Positions 37,467 to 47,229 are shown, counted from the stretch's first letter. The stretch: DNA of 64,000 bases from Motiliproteus sp041586735 (GCA_041586735.1 JBFGZQ010000016.1:11486-75485); one strand, 5' to 3'. Numbers and translations: made by a program. The notes: generated by a model not told the origin, from the sequence alone.

Positions 37467-40400
37467 ATGCTGTTGCAGCGCCGCCCTGTCCATCACCACC
37501 TCCATCGCCTCCGTCGCGGGATCATCGTCGGCTGTATCGGGTTGATCCTGGTGTTGGCCGTTACTTTGTCAGCGGGCCGCTGGCTGCTGCTGAACCTGAT
37601 GGATTATAAGTCTAATCTGGAGCTGTTGATCAGCGATGCGCCCTCTTATCAGGTTAGTATCGGTGAGTTACGGGGGCGTTGGCTTGGTTTTTCCCCACGC
37701 ATAGAGGCCAGCTCGGTCAGGGTCACTCTTGAGGGAGGGCCGCAGATCTATGTAGACAGGATGGAGCTACAACTAGACCTCCTGCGTTCGCTGTGGCACA
37801 CCGAGGTGGTCTTTCGCCAGGTCCTGCTCGATCAGCTGGACCTATCCCTGTATCGGAGTCGGGAGCGGGGCTGGGGTCTGGCTGACCAGGTAACGACGCG
37901 TCCTACGAGTCCAGCATCCGATCATTCCCAGGGCAGTCTGTTACCGCTGCTACAAAGACTTCTTACCCAACAAGAGCTGGAGATTCGCAATGCGCGGGTG
38001 CAGGTGCAGTTCGATCAGCACGAACCCCTGGCGCCGCAGTTGATCAACCTGAAACTTCAACATCAGGGCAATAACTATGCGTTACTAGGGCAGTTGGTGC
38101 CGGGTTTAGAGGCGCCGGTGGAGGTGCGGGCGGTGCTACACGGCCTGCCTGGCGAGGCCGGATTTAGTTCTGAATTTTACTTCAAAGCCCCCAATCTGGA
38201 TCAGCATTTTTGGGGACAGTTTGTCAGCGACGCTCAGCAATTGCCGCAACAGTTTATTTTGGGCGCCGAAGTCTGGGGGCATTGGCGCCCCGATGGCCAG
38301 CACCGGCTGCAAGGGCGGATCAGTGTTCCGCAACTGGCGTGGCAGCAGCAGAACCGGCAGCTGAGCATTGCCGAGGCGGGGTTGCACTTTAATGCGGCCT
38401 TCGATGGCCTGCAGCAGGGTGAGTTGGCACTGACCGAGTTGCAGGGGACTATTGATGGCGTGGCCCTGCCCTTGACACGGCTGTCGCTGCGTAAACAGGG
38501 CGCGGAGTGGTCCTTTTCCAGCGATAAGTTAACGCTGGAACCGCTGTGGCAGATCATCAATAACTCGTCGCTGGTGACGGATAGCTTAAAACAACGTCTG
38601 GCTGGACTGGATCCAATCGGTGCGCTGGGTAATCCGAGCTTGGTGCTGCATCCGGCCACCAACACCGAACCTGCCCGCTTTGATTTTAGTGCCGACCTGC
38701 AGCGGGTGGGTGTGTCTCCTTGGCAGGGAGCGCCTGGCATACAGGGTGTCAGTGGCCTATTGCAGGTCGATACTGCAGGAGGGCGGGTTGATTTTATCGC
38801 TCAGCAGTTCAGCCTGAATTTTCCGCAGCTATATAGCCAAGGCTGGCAGTTTGATCGTGCTCAAGGGGTGGTGAGTTGGGCGCTGAATTCGCAAGGGGTG
38901 CAGGTCCGCAGTCAGCATCTACAGATTGAGGATGAACAGCTGCACGCCAATGGCCGGTTCAGTCTGGATCTGCCTGCTGCGCCGCATCCGCATCCGCAAC
39001 AACCGCAACAACCGCAACAACCGCAACAACCGCAACAACCGCAACAGGGTCGGCTGGTATTGATGATCGGCATGCAGGACGCCGATGCGTCTTTAGCGCC
39101 GCAGTTTGTTCCCGATAAGCTGGTTTCTCAGCCACTGCACCATTGGTTGCAGGCGGCTGTGCGAGGCGGACAGATTACTAGCGGCGGGGTGCTGGTCGAT
39201 ACGCCTTTGCGTGCCCCGGATGGCGGCGAGCCGGCTGCCACGGTGCAACTGTTTTTTCATGCCGATCAAGCCTCGGTACAGTATCAGCCTGAGTGGCCGG
39301 CAGTGACCCAGGCGAATCCGTTTATTTTGATCAAAGGTAGCGAGCTGCTGGTTGAGATTCCGAGTGGCCAGCTGTTAGGGACCGATTTGAGCCAAGGGCG
39401 AGTCTATCTGCCTGCGCACAGCTCGGTGTTGCAGATCGAAGCGGATCTGGATGGTCCTGCTGCGGATATTCGCTCAGTGCTGGTCGACAGCCCCTTGCGG
39501 GAGGTACTGGGTGAGGCGCTGCAGCCCTGGCAACTAGAGGGTGTGAGCCATTCGCACTTAGCGTTAGGGGTTGATCTACAGGATCCACAGCGCTCCTTGA
39601 TTAGGGTCGAATCCACGCTGCGTGATGGCTTGCTCTCCAATGCCAGCTTGGGGCTGGATTTTAGCCAGCTAGCGGGAACCTTGCGTTACCATGAGCGTGA
39701 CGGGCTTTCGTCGGGGCGTATCAGTGGCAGTCTGCTCGGTCAGCCGTTGCAGGCTGATATGGTCACCGAGCCTTATCAACAGGGTTCGCGCACTTCGATT
39801 CGTGGCAGTGGTTGGATGGGAATTGAACCCCTTAAGCACTGGTTGCAGCTGCCGCTGTTGCAGTACCTTGAGGGTGAAACCCAATATCAGGCCCGTGTGG
39901 ATCTTTGCCCGACCACCACCGGGTGTTCGAACCTGCGTATCGACAGCCAGTTACGGGGGATCAGCGCTCAATTCCCTGCGCCCTTTGCTAAAACGGCCGA
40001 GCAATCGCAACCGTTGGCAGTCGATATCAGCCTGATCGACAGCCCTCATCTGCGGCTGCGTTACATGCAGCAGCTCGATGTCGCGATGCCCATTTCAACC
40101 CCCTTTAGCGGTGCTGAAGTGGTGCTCGGTAGCCACCAGCGTCCGGCGCTGAGCCGCGGTGATGGTTTGTGGATTCGAGGGCAGCTGGATGTGCTGGCGG
40201 TAGAGCCTTGGCAGGCGTTCATTAGCCGTGCCTTTATCGATTCCGATCGCTCTGCAACCGGCTTGGCTGCGCAGGATGCCGAGCCGACGGCGCTTCTTAA
40301 GCAGGTGCAGCTCGGCATCGGTCGACTGGATCACGCGGCATTCCCGGTTGAATCACTACAGCTGCTGCTGACCCCGGGAGTAGAGAGTTGGGAGCTTGCT

Positions 40401-41417
40401 CTGGATAGCCCGATGATTCGGGGGCGGGTGTCTTTACCTGTTGAACAAGGCGTTACACGAGTCGAGTTAGAGCACCTTAATATGCCTCGCTCTAACCCTG
40501 GGGCGATTACCGAGCCGGTCCCTGTCACTCCGTTTGATCTCAGCCAGGATCCGTTGCTGGATTTTGATCCCCGTACGCTGCCTGCTACCCAGGTGAGTAT
40601 CAGTGCTTTGCGTTACGGTGAACGGCATCTTGGGCGTTGGCGCTTTGAATTACAGCCGAACCCTAATGGTCTGTTGATTAAAGGCATCGATGCGCAGGTC
40701 GGCAGTTTAGGGGTGGTTGCGGATCTCGATTGGGGTTATCAAAATAAACATCATAATAGTCACCTCGATGTCAGTATCAGTACCGCCGATCTGGGCGCGA
40801 TGATGCAGGAGTGGGGTGCGACGCCCAATGTCTCGACAGCATCGGCTCAGCTGAGTGGCCAGTTCAGCTGGCAGGGGTCACCACTGGCATTTAATCGGGA
40901 TACCTTGGATGGCGAAACCCGGTTGCAGCTCAACAACGGCAGGATACGCAATAGCGGTGGAGGTACTCAGGTAGTGAAAATATTCAGTCTGTTTAATACC
41001 AGTACCCTGTGGCGCCGTTTGAGTTTGGATTTTTCAGATCTTGCTAAGGATGAGATCAGCTTCGATAGCATCTCGGGTCAGTATCGAATCAGTGATGCGC
41101 TAGCCACCAGCGTGGTACCGCTGACCGTCGTTGGGCCAACCATCGGTCTGGAATTTGATGGTACGGTCGATCTTTATAATGAAACCCTCAATCAACAGAT
41201 GCTGGTGAGTTTGCCGATTAGTGAAAACTTGCCGATAGCCGCCGTGTTCTTGGCGACCCCGCAGATCGCTGGGGCAGTGTTTTTAGTAGAGAAACTGATC
41301 GGCAAACAGCTTCGTAGGTTTACCTCGGTCCGTTATCGTATCCAGGGGCCGTGGAGCGATCCGCAAATGGAGCTGATTAAGCCCGATGTGCAGCAGCAGA
41401 TGAATATTGAAGACTAA
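37467..41417 (+). CDS. yhdP: YhdP (AsmA-like) envelope lipid-transport protein
   Basis: A 1,316-residue protein with one N-terminal membrane helix (about 17-37) and a very long periplasmic domain of repeated beta segments, ending in the AsmA-like C-terminal domain. YhdP family proteins move phospholipids between inner and outer membrane. It follows rng by six bases, the usual order. A Pro-Gln-Gln tract at about residues 510-527 is an unusual insert. Confidence 0.95.
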   Translation: MLLQRRPVHHHLHRLRRGIIVGCIGLILVLAVTLSAGRWLLLNLMDYKSNLELLISDAPSYQVSIGELRGRWLGFSPRIEASSVRVTLEGGPQIYVDRMELQLDLLRSLWHTEVVFRQVLLDQLDLSLYRSRERGWGLADQVTTRPTSPASDHSQGSLLPLLQRLLTQQELEIRNARVQVQFDQHEPLAPQLINLKLQHQGNNYALLGQLVPGLEAPVEVRAVLHGLPGEAGFSSEFYFKAPNLDQHFWGQFVSDAQQLPQQFILGAEVWGHWRPDGQHRLQGRISVPQLAWQQQNRQLSIAEAGLHFNAAFDGLQQGELALTELQGTIDGVALPLTRLSLRKQGAEWSFSSDKLTLEPLWQIINNSSLVTDSLKQRLAGLDPIGALGNPSLVLHPATNTEPARFDFSADLQRVGVSPWQGAPGIQGVSGLLQVDTAGGRVDFIAQQFSLNFPQLYSQGWQFDRAQGVVSWALNSQGVQVRSQHLQIEDEQLHANGRFSLDLPAAPHPHPQQPQQPQQPQQPQQPQQGRLVLMIGMQDADASLAPQFVPDKLVSQPLHHWLQAAVRGGQITSGGVLVDTPLRAPDGGEPAATVQLFFHADQASVQYQPEWPAVTQANPFILIKGSELLVEIPSGQLLGTDLSQGRVYLPAHSSVLQIEADLDGPAADIRSVLVDSPLREVLGEALQPWQLEGVSHSHLALGVDLQDPQRSLIRVESTLRDGLLSNASLGLDFSQLAGTLRYHERDGLSSGRISGSLLGQPLQADMVTEPYQQGSRTSIRGSGWMGIEPLKHWLQLPLLQYLEGETQYQARVDLCPTTTGCSNLRIDSQLRGISAQFPAPFAKTAEQSQPLAVDISLIDSPHLRLRYMQQLDVAMPISTPFSGAEVVLGSHQRPALSRGDGLWIRGQLDVLAVEPWQAFISRAFIDSDRSATGLAAQDAEPTALLKQVQLGIGRLDHAAFPVESLQLLLTPGVESWELALDSPMIRGRVSLPVEQGVTRVELEHLNMPRSNPGAITEPVPVTPFDLSQDPLLDFDPRTLPATQVSISALRYGERHLGRWRFELQPNPNGLLIKGIDAQVGSLGVVADLDWGYQNKHHNSHLDVSISTADLGAMMQEWGATPNVSTASAQLSGQFSWQGSPLAFNRDTLDGETRLQLNNGRIRNSGGGTQVVKIFSLFNTSTLWRRLSLDFSDLAKDEISFDSISGQYRISDALATSVVPLTVVGPTIGLEFDGTVDLYNETLNQQMLVSLPISENLPIAAVFLATPQIAGAVFLVEKLIGKQLRRFTSVRYRIQGPWSDPQMELIKPDVQQQMNIED
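38994..39047 (+). repeat. 9-bp tandem repeat inside yhdP (Pro-Gln-Gln x6)
   Basis: Six head-to-tail copies of CCGCAACAA (the last ends CAG) encode six PQQ units. Each unit is a multiple of three, so copy-number change would lengthen or shorten a linker without a frameshift. Confidence 0.95.
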
Positions 41418-41449
41418 TCTTTGCATCTAATTTTTGTTGGAGGAAACCC

Positions 41450-42142
41450 GTGTCCACAGAGTCAAGGCAGTCCACTAGTCTATCCACCGGGGCGGTACCC
41501 ACACCGGCGACCCCTGCTTTATTTCGCAAAACATTTGCGGTCGGCCCGCTGCAGTGTAACTGCACACTGCTGGGAGATACCCGCAGTGGTAAAGCGATTG
41601 TGATCGATCCGGGTGGTGATGCGGCTAAGATTTTGGCCGAGTTGCAGGCTAATAATCTGCAGTTGGTGGCTATTTATCATACCCATGCCCATCTCGATCA
41701 CGTACTCGCCGCCGGTGAACTGAAGCTGAAAACTGGGGCTTCGATCTATCTGCACGCGGCCGATAATTTTCTCTGGGATATGATCGAGCAGCAATGCCAG
41801 ATGTTTGGGGTACCCTATATCCCGCAGCCCGATCCGGATGTGGCGATTGTTGATGATCAGGATCTCGGTTGCTGTGGCGGGGTGGCGATTCATACCCCTG
41901 GGCATTCGCCGGGTTCAACCAGCTTCTGGTTTGAAGAGGCTAAACTGTTGGTGGCGGGTGATACCCTGTTCCGCGGCTCTATTGGTCGTACGGATCTGTG
42001 GGGAGGGGATTACCAGCAGATTGAAAAATCAATCAAAGAGCGACTCTATCGTCTCGATGATGAGGCCTTGGTGATCACCGGCCACGGTCCTACGACCACC
42101 ATCGGCGATGAACGTCAGGGCAATGCGGTTGTTCGCGGTTAA
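41450..42142 (+). CDS. MBL-fold hydrolase (glyoxalase II-like)
   Basis: A 230-residue metallo-beta-lactamase-fold enzyme with the metal motif HTHAHLDH and downstream metal histidines in TPGHSPGS and GHGPTT, and the GDTLF Asp. The GTG start at 41450 follows GGAGG. The N-terminal about 23 residues are Ser/Thr-rich and unconserved. Related proteins are YcbL/GloB-like thioester hydrolases; the substrate is unknown. It lies between yhdP and the Nit1-type gene, not the usual neighbour there. Confidence 0.88.
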   Translation: MSTESRQSTSLSTGAVPTPATPALFRKTFAVGPLQCNCTLLGDTRSGKAIVIDPGGDAAKILAELQANNLQLVAIYHTHAHLDHVLAAGELKLKTGASIYLHAADNFLWDMIEQQCQMFGVPYIPQPDPDVAIVDDQDLGCCGGVAIHTPGHSPGSTSFWFEEAKLLVAGDTLFRGSIGRTDLWGGDYQQIEKSIKERLYRLDDEALVITGHGPTTTIGDERQGNAVVRG

Positions 42143-42165
42143 GCTATACAGAGGATACATGGATC

Positions 42166-43041
42166 ATGACTGAGGCTGTTATGACGGACGTTGCTAAGGG
42201 TGCGGTTACTATGAACAGAGTCGCAATGATTCAGCTGGTTAGCGGTAAGCTGTTACAGCATAACCTAGAGCGTGCCGGGCACTGGATCGCGGAAGCGGCT
42301 GCTGCAGGCGCTAAATTAGTGTTACTGCCTGAAAATTTTGCGGTCTTTGATGCCTCCGCGCTGCTGGAGCAAGGGCGCAAAGAACTCGGCATAGAGGGGC
42401 CGGTGCGTCAGTTTATTATCCAGCAGGCGCGTAAGCAGGGTGTGTGGATCGTGGCCGGGTCGATCCCGGTTAGCAGCAGCGACGGCCGGCGGGTGCGGTC
42501 CGCCTGTTTTGTTGTCGATGACCAGGGGGTTGAGCAGGCGCGTTACGATAAGGTGCATCTGTTTGACGTCGATGTTGCCGATAACCAGGGCAGTTATCGG
42601 GAGTCGGATCAGATAGAGCCGGGGAACCAGGTGGTGGTGGTGGATACGCCTGTTGGGCGGCTGGGGCTGTCGATCTGTTATGATCTGCGCTTCCCCGAAC
42701 TCTATCAAAAGCTGGTCGAGCAGGGCGCGCAGTTAATCAGTGTTCCCGCGGCGTTTACCCAGCTTACCGGCGAGGCACACTGGGAGGTGTTGCTACGTGC
42801 GCGAGCCATAGAGACCCAGTGCTACGTGCTGGCTGCCAATCAGGGCGGGGTCCATAACGGCCGTCGTGAAACCTTTGGTCATTCGATGGTTGTCGATCCC
42901 TGGGGGGCTGTTTTAGGCTGCCAGGAAAAAGGCGAAGGGCTGGTGCTGGCCGACATCGATCTGCATCGAGTTGCAGAGTTGCGTCACAAGATGCCTCTCC
43001 AGCGGCATCGTAGAGGGCTCAGCTACTGTGCGCTTGAATAG
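42166..43041 (+). CDS. Carbon-nitrogen hydrolase (deaminated glutathione amidase, Nit1 type)
   Basis: A 291-residue nitrilase-superfamily enzyme with the Glu-Lys-Cys triad in LLPENF, KVHLFDVD and CYDLRFPELY. Nit1/YbeM-type enzymes remove deaminated glutathione, a side product of transaminases. Family members usually start near the internal ATG at residue 16 (MNRVAMIQLVSG), which may be the true start at 42211. It follows yhdP in many gammaproteobacteria, where tldD comes next; here tldD is absent. Confidence 0.9.
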   Translation: MTEAVMTDVAKGAVTMNRVAMIQLVSGKLLQHNLERAGHWIAEAAAAGAKLVLLPENFAVFDASALLEQGRKELGIEGPVRQFIIQQARKQGVWIVAGSIPVSSSDGRRVRSACFVVDDQGVEQARYDKVHLFDVDVADNQGSYRESDQIEPGNQVVVVDTPVGRLGLSICYDLRFPELYQKLVEQGAQLISVPAAFTQLTGEAHWEVLLRARAIETQCYVLAANQGGVHNGRRETFGHSMVVDPWGAVLGCQEKGEGLVLADIDLHRVAELRHKMPLQRHRRGLSYCALE

Positions 43042-43053
43042 CCCGTTCAAGGG

Positions 43054-43596
43054 CTACCAGAGCATCCGCTTTAGGGTGCCATCGCCATCCATAAATTGAT
43101 GCTTCAAGGCCGCTGCTGCATGCAGTCCGGTGAGTGCTAAGGTCCCGTATGCCAGATACTCATGGGTGCTGATCGCGATGTCCCGCCAAGCGTCGCTGAT
43201 CTCGATCAGTGCCGGAACCTCAAACCAGCCTAGCAGATCTATGCCATCACCGGCAGAGGTAGAGATCAGGTAGCCGCTGACGGGGATGATCAGCATCAGC
43301 CCCAGCAATAATCGATGCACCGTACTCGACGCCCAGGCCTGCCAAGCCGGAAGTGGCGCCGCGGCGGCAGGTTGGACATTAACGATAAACCAGAGCACTT
43401 TACAGACCGCCAGCGTCAGTGCCAGCATGCCGAAGGCCTTATGGTACTGCAGGCTGTCGTGATAATTGGGATCGTAGTAGCTGAGATCGACCATGTACCA
43501 GCCCAGGGCTATCAGCCCCAGGATATGCAGCGCCACCAGCCAATGCAGAAGCCGAGTGAGCCAGCCAAAGCTGCTGCGGGTGTTGGTTATCGCCAT
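43054..43596 (-). CDS. cybB: Cytochrome b561-family membrane protein
   Basis: A 180-residue, four-helix inner-membrane cytochrome b. Haem-ligating histidines are visible in RLLHWLVALHILGL, LQYHKAFGMLAL and LTGLHAAAALKHQF. It oxidises quinol. It is 38 bp downstream of yceI on the minus strand; the yceI-cybB pair occurs in many proteobacteria. It is convergent with the nitrilase-family gene, with 12 bp between stops. Confidence 0.93.
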   Translation of the reverse strand: MAITNTRSSFGWLTRLLHWLVALHILGLIALGWYMVDLSYYDPNYHDSLQYHKAFGMLALTLAVCKVLWFIVNVQPAAAAPLPAWQAWASSTVHRLLLGLMLIIPVSGYLISTSAGDGIDLLGWFEVPALIEISDAWRDIAISTHEYLAYGTLALTGLHAAAALKHQFMDGDGTLKRMLW

Positions 43597-43634
43597 GATC
43601 GATCCCTGTGCTGTTTGCGGTGCTATTTATTGCA

Positions 43635-44195
43635 CTATTTATTGCGGACGCCTTCCAGATTAAATTGCATTTCCACCACTTCTGCCGCAGGTCCTAGGTC
43701 GTAGCTAATGCCAAAATCGGAGCGCTTGAGGTTATAGGTGCCGACAAAGCCTGCCCGGTATCCCCCCCAAGGATCTTTGCCTTCACCCAGCTTAGATATT
43801 TCGATGCTGATGGGTTTGGTAACACCGTGCAGGGTCAACTCACCGTTTAAGTTTTTGCCATCGAAACTGCTGCTTTTGAAACTGGCGGTGGGGTACTTGC
43901 TGACATCGAGGAAATCATCGCTGCGTAGGTGTTTATCGCGTTCCGCATGGTTGCTATCGACGCTGGCGGTGTTGACGTTGATGATAATGTTGCTGCTGGC
44001 TTCGTTGTTGGCATCGTAATCGAAGCTGCCGTTGACATCGTTAAAGCGCCCGTGGAGCCAGCTGAGTCCCAGGTGTTTGACCCGAAAGGTGATAAAGGTG
44101 TGGGCAGGGTCTAGGGTGTATTGCGCGGCATTGGCAAACTGATTGCTAACGCCTGTTGAGGCAACGATAGCCGCGACGAGTAGGGCTTTTTTCAT
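43635..44195 (-). CDS. yceI: YceI-family periplasmic protein
   Basis: A secreted lipocalin-like protein that binds polyisoprenoids or related lipids. The start at 44195 (MKKALLVAAIVASTG) gives a clear signal peptide ending ANA and 186 residues; the track frame opens eight codons earlier. The mature part begins AQYTLDPAHTFITFRVKHLG, as in the family, with DFLDVSKYPTASFKS further on. It forms an operon with the cytochrome b561 gene. Confidence 0.95.
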   Translation of the reverse strand: MKKALLVAAIVASTGVSNQFANAAQYTLDPAHTFITFRVKHLGLSWLHGRFNDVNGSFDYDANNEASSNIIINVNTASVDSNHAERDKHLRSDDFLDVSKYPTASFKSSSFDGKNLNGELTLHGVTKPISIEISKLGEGKDPWGGYRAGFVGTYNLKRSDFGISYDLGPAAEVVEMQFNLEGVRNK

Positions 44196-44408
44196 AATCA
44201 GATCCTTATTGTCAATCACAGAAGGGACAGCGTAGGAATAAGATAGGCTAAGAACTGAGGGTATACAATGGCTGTTGAATTAAACGGATTGTTTCGTTTT
44301 TGTGAATAATTGGTCGGGACCCGCAGGCGGATTTTTTTGGACTCGAGATCAGCCACCTGCTGCTGGCGACTGATCACATCATCGGGACCTTAGGCGGGAT
44401 GGTTGGCG

Positions 44409-44927
44409 CTATTCACGGTTGTTATCCAGTTCGCGGATATATTTGAATAGCTTCCTGGCGCTGGCAGGAGGCTTATTGAGTTCGGCTTCTTTGCGGGTGT
44501 TACGGACCAGTTGTCGCAGGTGTTGCCGATCGGCATCGGGATACTCCAGGGTGAAATCATTGAGTTGCTCATCATCAGCGATCAGTCGGTCACGCCAGCG
44601 TTCCAGGTTATGAAAGTACTGGGTATAGGCCTGCGTACCGGCTTCCTGAGTGTCTATTGCCAGTTGGATCTGTCGAGGGTCTACGTCGCGCATCAGTTTG
44701 CCAATATATTGCAGATGACGGCGTTTGGCTTCGTGCTGCTTAAGGCGTAATGCTTCGCGAAGCGCCGCCCTTAACTCGTCACTTAACGGCAGTTTGTCGA
44801 GAAACTCTGGTTTCTGACTGATCAGCTTGGCACCGAGCTTTTGTAGCGCCTCCACTTCACGTTTAATCTGAGTTTTGCTCTTATAGTCTTCATCATGCTG
44901 TTCTATATCATCGAACCGGTCGCTCAT
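44409..44927 (-). CDS. darP: Ribosome-associated protein DarP (YjgA)
   Basis: DarP assists late assembly of the 50S subunit. The 172-residue, highly charged, helical protein has typical KSKTQIKREVEALQKLGAKL near the start and RHLQYIGKLMRDVD. In most gammaproteobacteria it sits between tldD and pmbA; neither is present here. Confidence 0.94.
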   Translation of the reverse strand: MSDRFDDIEQHDEDYKSKTQIKREVEALQKLGAKLISQKPEFLDKLPLSDELRAALREALRLKQHEAKRRHLQYIGKLMRDVDPRQIQLAIDTQEAGTQAYTQYFHNLERWRDRLIADDEQLNDFTLEYPDADRQHLRQLVRNTRKEAELNKPPASARKLFKYIRELDNNRE

Positions 44928-45227
44928 GACAGCCTCGTGCAGTCAAATGGATTAGCCGTAGCAGGGTGCGGCAATGCCTAATAAAGAAGGAGATGCTCAC
45001 TACATCTGTTACGGAGGTAAGGATAACACCTCCAGCAAGTGCTGGATCTATTCCTGGCGGTTTTCGTCGTAAAGAGCACGGCTCGGTGCGCTAACGAGCT
45101 GTTTTGGGTAGCGGTCGATGCGGGATGTTTTAGGTGTGCTTGGCCCGAGCTCCAGCCGCTAGTTGTTTAGCGGGGGGTATTAGTCGGGGTTAGCGTGCAG
45201 GGCGATAGACGGGCTGTTATTCACCTT
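44928..45227. other. Gap between darP and npr
   Basis: About 300 bases with no supported gene. Two small hairpins occur at about 45015-45050 (GGAGGT...ACCTCC and CCAGCA-AG-TGCTGG). Nothing recognisable otherwise; in related genomes pmbA would be nearby. Confidence 0.5.
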
Positions 45228-45497
45228 CTACTCACCTTCGCCAAAATAGTCATTGATCAGGTCTTCTAGAGCCGCTAGTGCATCCGCTTCATCTTCGCCA
45301 TCGGCCGTCACGGTGAGCACGGTGCCTTTGGATGCCGCGAGCATCATCACTGACATGATGCTCTTGGCATCCACGGCGCGACCATCACGGATCAATTGAA
45401 TGCGGCTGGAAAAATTGCTGCTAACGCCGATCAGCTTCGCTGTCGCACGGGCGTGTAGTCCTAGCTTGTTGATGATCGTTAACTGCTTTTCGATCAT
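45228..45497 (-). CDS. ptsO: HPr-family phosphocarrier (NPr)
   Basis: NPr relays phosphate from EI-Ntr to EIIA-Ntr (PtsN) in the nitrogen phosphotransferase system. The 89-residue protein has the phosphorylated H15 in LGLHARA and S46 in DAKSIMSVMMLA. It follows rapZ by three bases. Confidence 0.96.
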   Translation of the reverse strand: MIEKQLTIINKLGLHARATAKLIGVSSNFSSRIQLIRDGRAVDAKSIMSVMMLAASKGTVLTVTADGEDEADALAALEDLINDYFGEGE

Positions 45498-45500
45498 GCA

Positions 45501-46367
45501 TTACCCCGGTTGTGGAAGTTCACGATGCTGAACCAAGACATTATGCATGGTTTGCTTGAAATGACCAGTGAGCTGCTCAGCAAGATATACCGACCGATGT
45601 TGGCCGCCGGTGCAGCCGATGCAGATGGTCAGATAGCTGCGGTTATTGTGCTGGAACTCGGGCAGCCATTTCTCAACAAACCGGCAAATATCTGCTTGCA
45701 TCTCGATAACTAGCGGTTGCTGGCTGAGATAATCGATAACCGGTTGGTCGCGTCCGGTGTACTGGCGCAGGCTAGGGTCCCAGTAAGGATTGGGTAGGCA
45801 GCGAACATCGTACACCAGATCCGCATCCAGCGGCACGCCATGCTTGAAACCAAAGGATTGAAACTGTAGGGCTATTTCCTGGTTGCTACGACCCGCGACG
45901 CGTAACTTGATAATATCGCGCAGCTCATAGAGCGACAGGCGGGTGGTGTCGATGGTTAAGTCAGCCAGGTTGGCAATGGGTTCCAGTAACTGTCGTTCTA
46001 GCTCTATTGCCTGAGTCAGGCCTTTGTCGCCGTCGGATAGCGGGTGACGGCGACGGGTCGAGCTAAAACGCTTCAGCAGGGTGTTGGGCGTTGCGTCGAG
46101 GTAGAGTATATCGCAGGCGATTGTCGGTTTGATCAACTGCTTGAAGATGCTGGGGAATTGCACTAATCCCAAGGAGGTGTTGCGGGCATCAATGCTGATG
46201 GCAATGCCGCTTTTGTCCTCCATGGGTTGGTGCAGAAACTGCTCAATCAGTGCGGGCAGTAAACCGACAGGCAGGTTGTCGATACAATAAAATCCCAGAT
46301 CCTCGAGCGCTTGCAAGGCGGTAGACTTACCCGAGCCGGAGCGGCCACTGAGGATCACCAGGCGCAT
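45501..46367 (-). CDS. rapZ: RNase adapter protein RapZ
   Basis: RapZ binds nucleotides and small RNAs and, in enterics, directs RNase E to the GlmZ RNA to tune glucosamine-6-phosphate synthesis. The 288 residues have Walker A GRSGSGKST (8-16), the FYCIDNLPVGLLP motif and the C-terminal CIGCTGGQHRSVYLAE phosphate-binding loop. Its ATG overlaps the ptsN stop by one base. Confidence 0.97.
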   Translation of the reverse strand: MRLVILSGRSGSGKSTALQALEDLGFYCIDNLPVGLLPALIEQFLHQPMEDKSGIAISIDARNTSLGLVQFPSIFKQLIKPTIACDILYLDATPNTLLKRFSSTRRRHPLSDGDKGLTQAIELERQLLEPIANLADLTIDTTRLSLYELRDIIKLRVAGRSNQEIALQFQSFGFKHGVPLDADLVYDVRCLPNPYWDPSLRQYTGRDQPVIDYLSQQPLVIEMQADICRFVEKWLPEFQHNNRSYLTICIGCTGGQHRSVYLAEQLTGHFKQTMHNVLVQHRELPQPG

Positions 46368-46831
46368 CAGCTTAGCGCGCGCTCATAATCCAGAGTGGTC
46401 TGGAAGAGTTGCTCGGCAGACTCGGTGCTGCGCAGTAAATTGCGCACCTCGGCTTTGCTGAACATCTCGGCAAGCGCCGCTAAGGTCTGCAGGTGGGCCT
46501 CGGTCGCTTCGATGGGCACCAGCAGCACGAACAGCAGGTCAACCGCCTGGCCGTCGATAGCGTCAAAGTCGATCGGGTCCTTGAGTCGCAGTAGGGTGCC
46601 GGTGGTTTGGGTGCAGTGCTCCAGTCGACAGTGCGGAATGGCGATACCCTCGCCGATACCTGTGCTTCCCAGGCGTTCACGACCTATCAGCCCCGCAAAG
46701 ATCTGTTCGGAATCCAAATCGGGAGACTGTGCTGCGATCAGCTCGCTGGCTTGCTCGAGCACCCGCTTTTTACTGTTACCGGAAACGCCGTAAAAACAGC
46801 GCTCCCGTACCAGGGTCTCATGAATCAACAT
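46367..46831 (-). CDS. ptsN: Nitrogen-regulatory PTS protein EIIA-Ntr
   Basis: PtsN is phosphorylated by NPr and regulates potassium transport and nitrogen- and carbon-linked genes. The 154 residues include the phosphorylated H67 in GEGIAIPHCRL and typical RERLGSTGIG. It is part of the rpoN operon. Confidence 0.97.
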   Translation of the reverse strand: MLIHETLVRERCFYGVSGNSKKRVLEQASELIAAQSPDLDSEQIFAGLIGRERLGSTGIGEGIAIPHCRLEHCTQTTGTLLRLKDPIDFDAIDGQAVDLLFVLLVPIEATEAHLQTLAALAEMFSKAEVRNLLRSTESAEQLFQTTLDYERALS

Positions 46832-46860
46832 AAGCCTGTCCAGAGAAGAGTGAGGGGAAA

Positions 46861-47151
46861 TTATTTATGGTTGTGAAGTTTTTCTTTGTGTTTGATGACC
46901 TGACGGTCCAGCTTGTCGATCAGCGAGTCGATCGCCGCATACATATCTTCGGATTCGGATTTGGCAAATACTTCACCGCCCGCTAGCTGTACCGTGGCTT
47001 CTGCTTCCTGGCGCAGATTCTGAACGGTCAGGGTGACCTGGACATTGGTGATGTGATCGAAATGGCGCTCGAGCTTGTTGAACTTGCTGGTAACGTAATC
47101 GCGAAGGGGATCGGTCAGGTCGACGTGATGGCCAGTGATATTCAGTTGCAT
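46861..47151 (-). CDS. hpf: Ribosome hibernation promoting factor (short form)
   Basis: HPF binds the 30S decoding centre and promotes 100S ribosome dimers in stationary phase. The 96-residue short form starts MQLNITGHHVDLTDPLRDYV, with the YAAIDSLIDKLDRQVIKHKEK helix at the end. It lies 79 bp downstream of rpoN as usual. Confidence 0.97.
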   Translation of the reverse strand: MQLNITGHHVDLTDPLRDYVTSKFNKLERHFDHITNVQVTLTVQNLRQEAEATVQLAGGEVFAKSESEDMYAAIDSLIDKLDRQVIKHKEKLHNHK

Positions 47152-47229
47152 TATTGATCTCCTAAAATGCGTATTGATGGGGAGTTGTTGTCGTGTCGAT
47201 CGAAGAGGTGACAGCCCTTTTGGGGGTCA

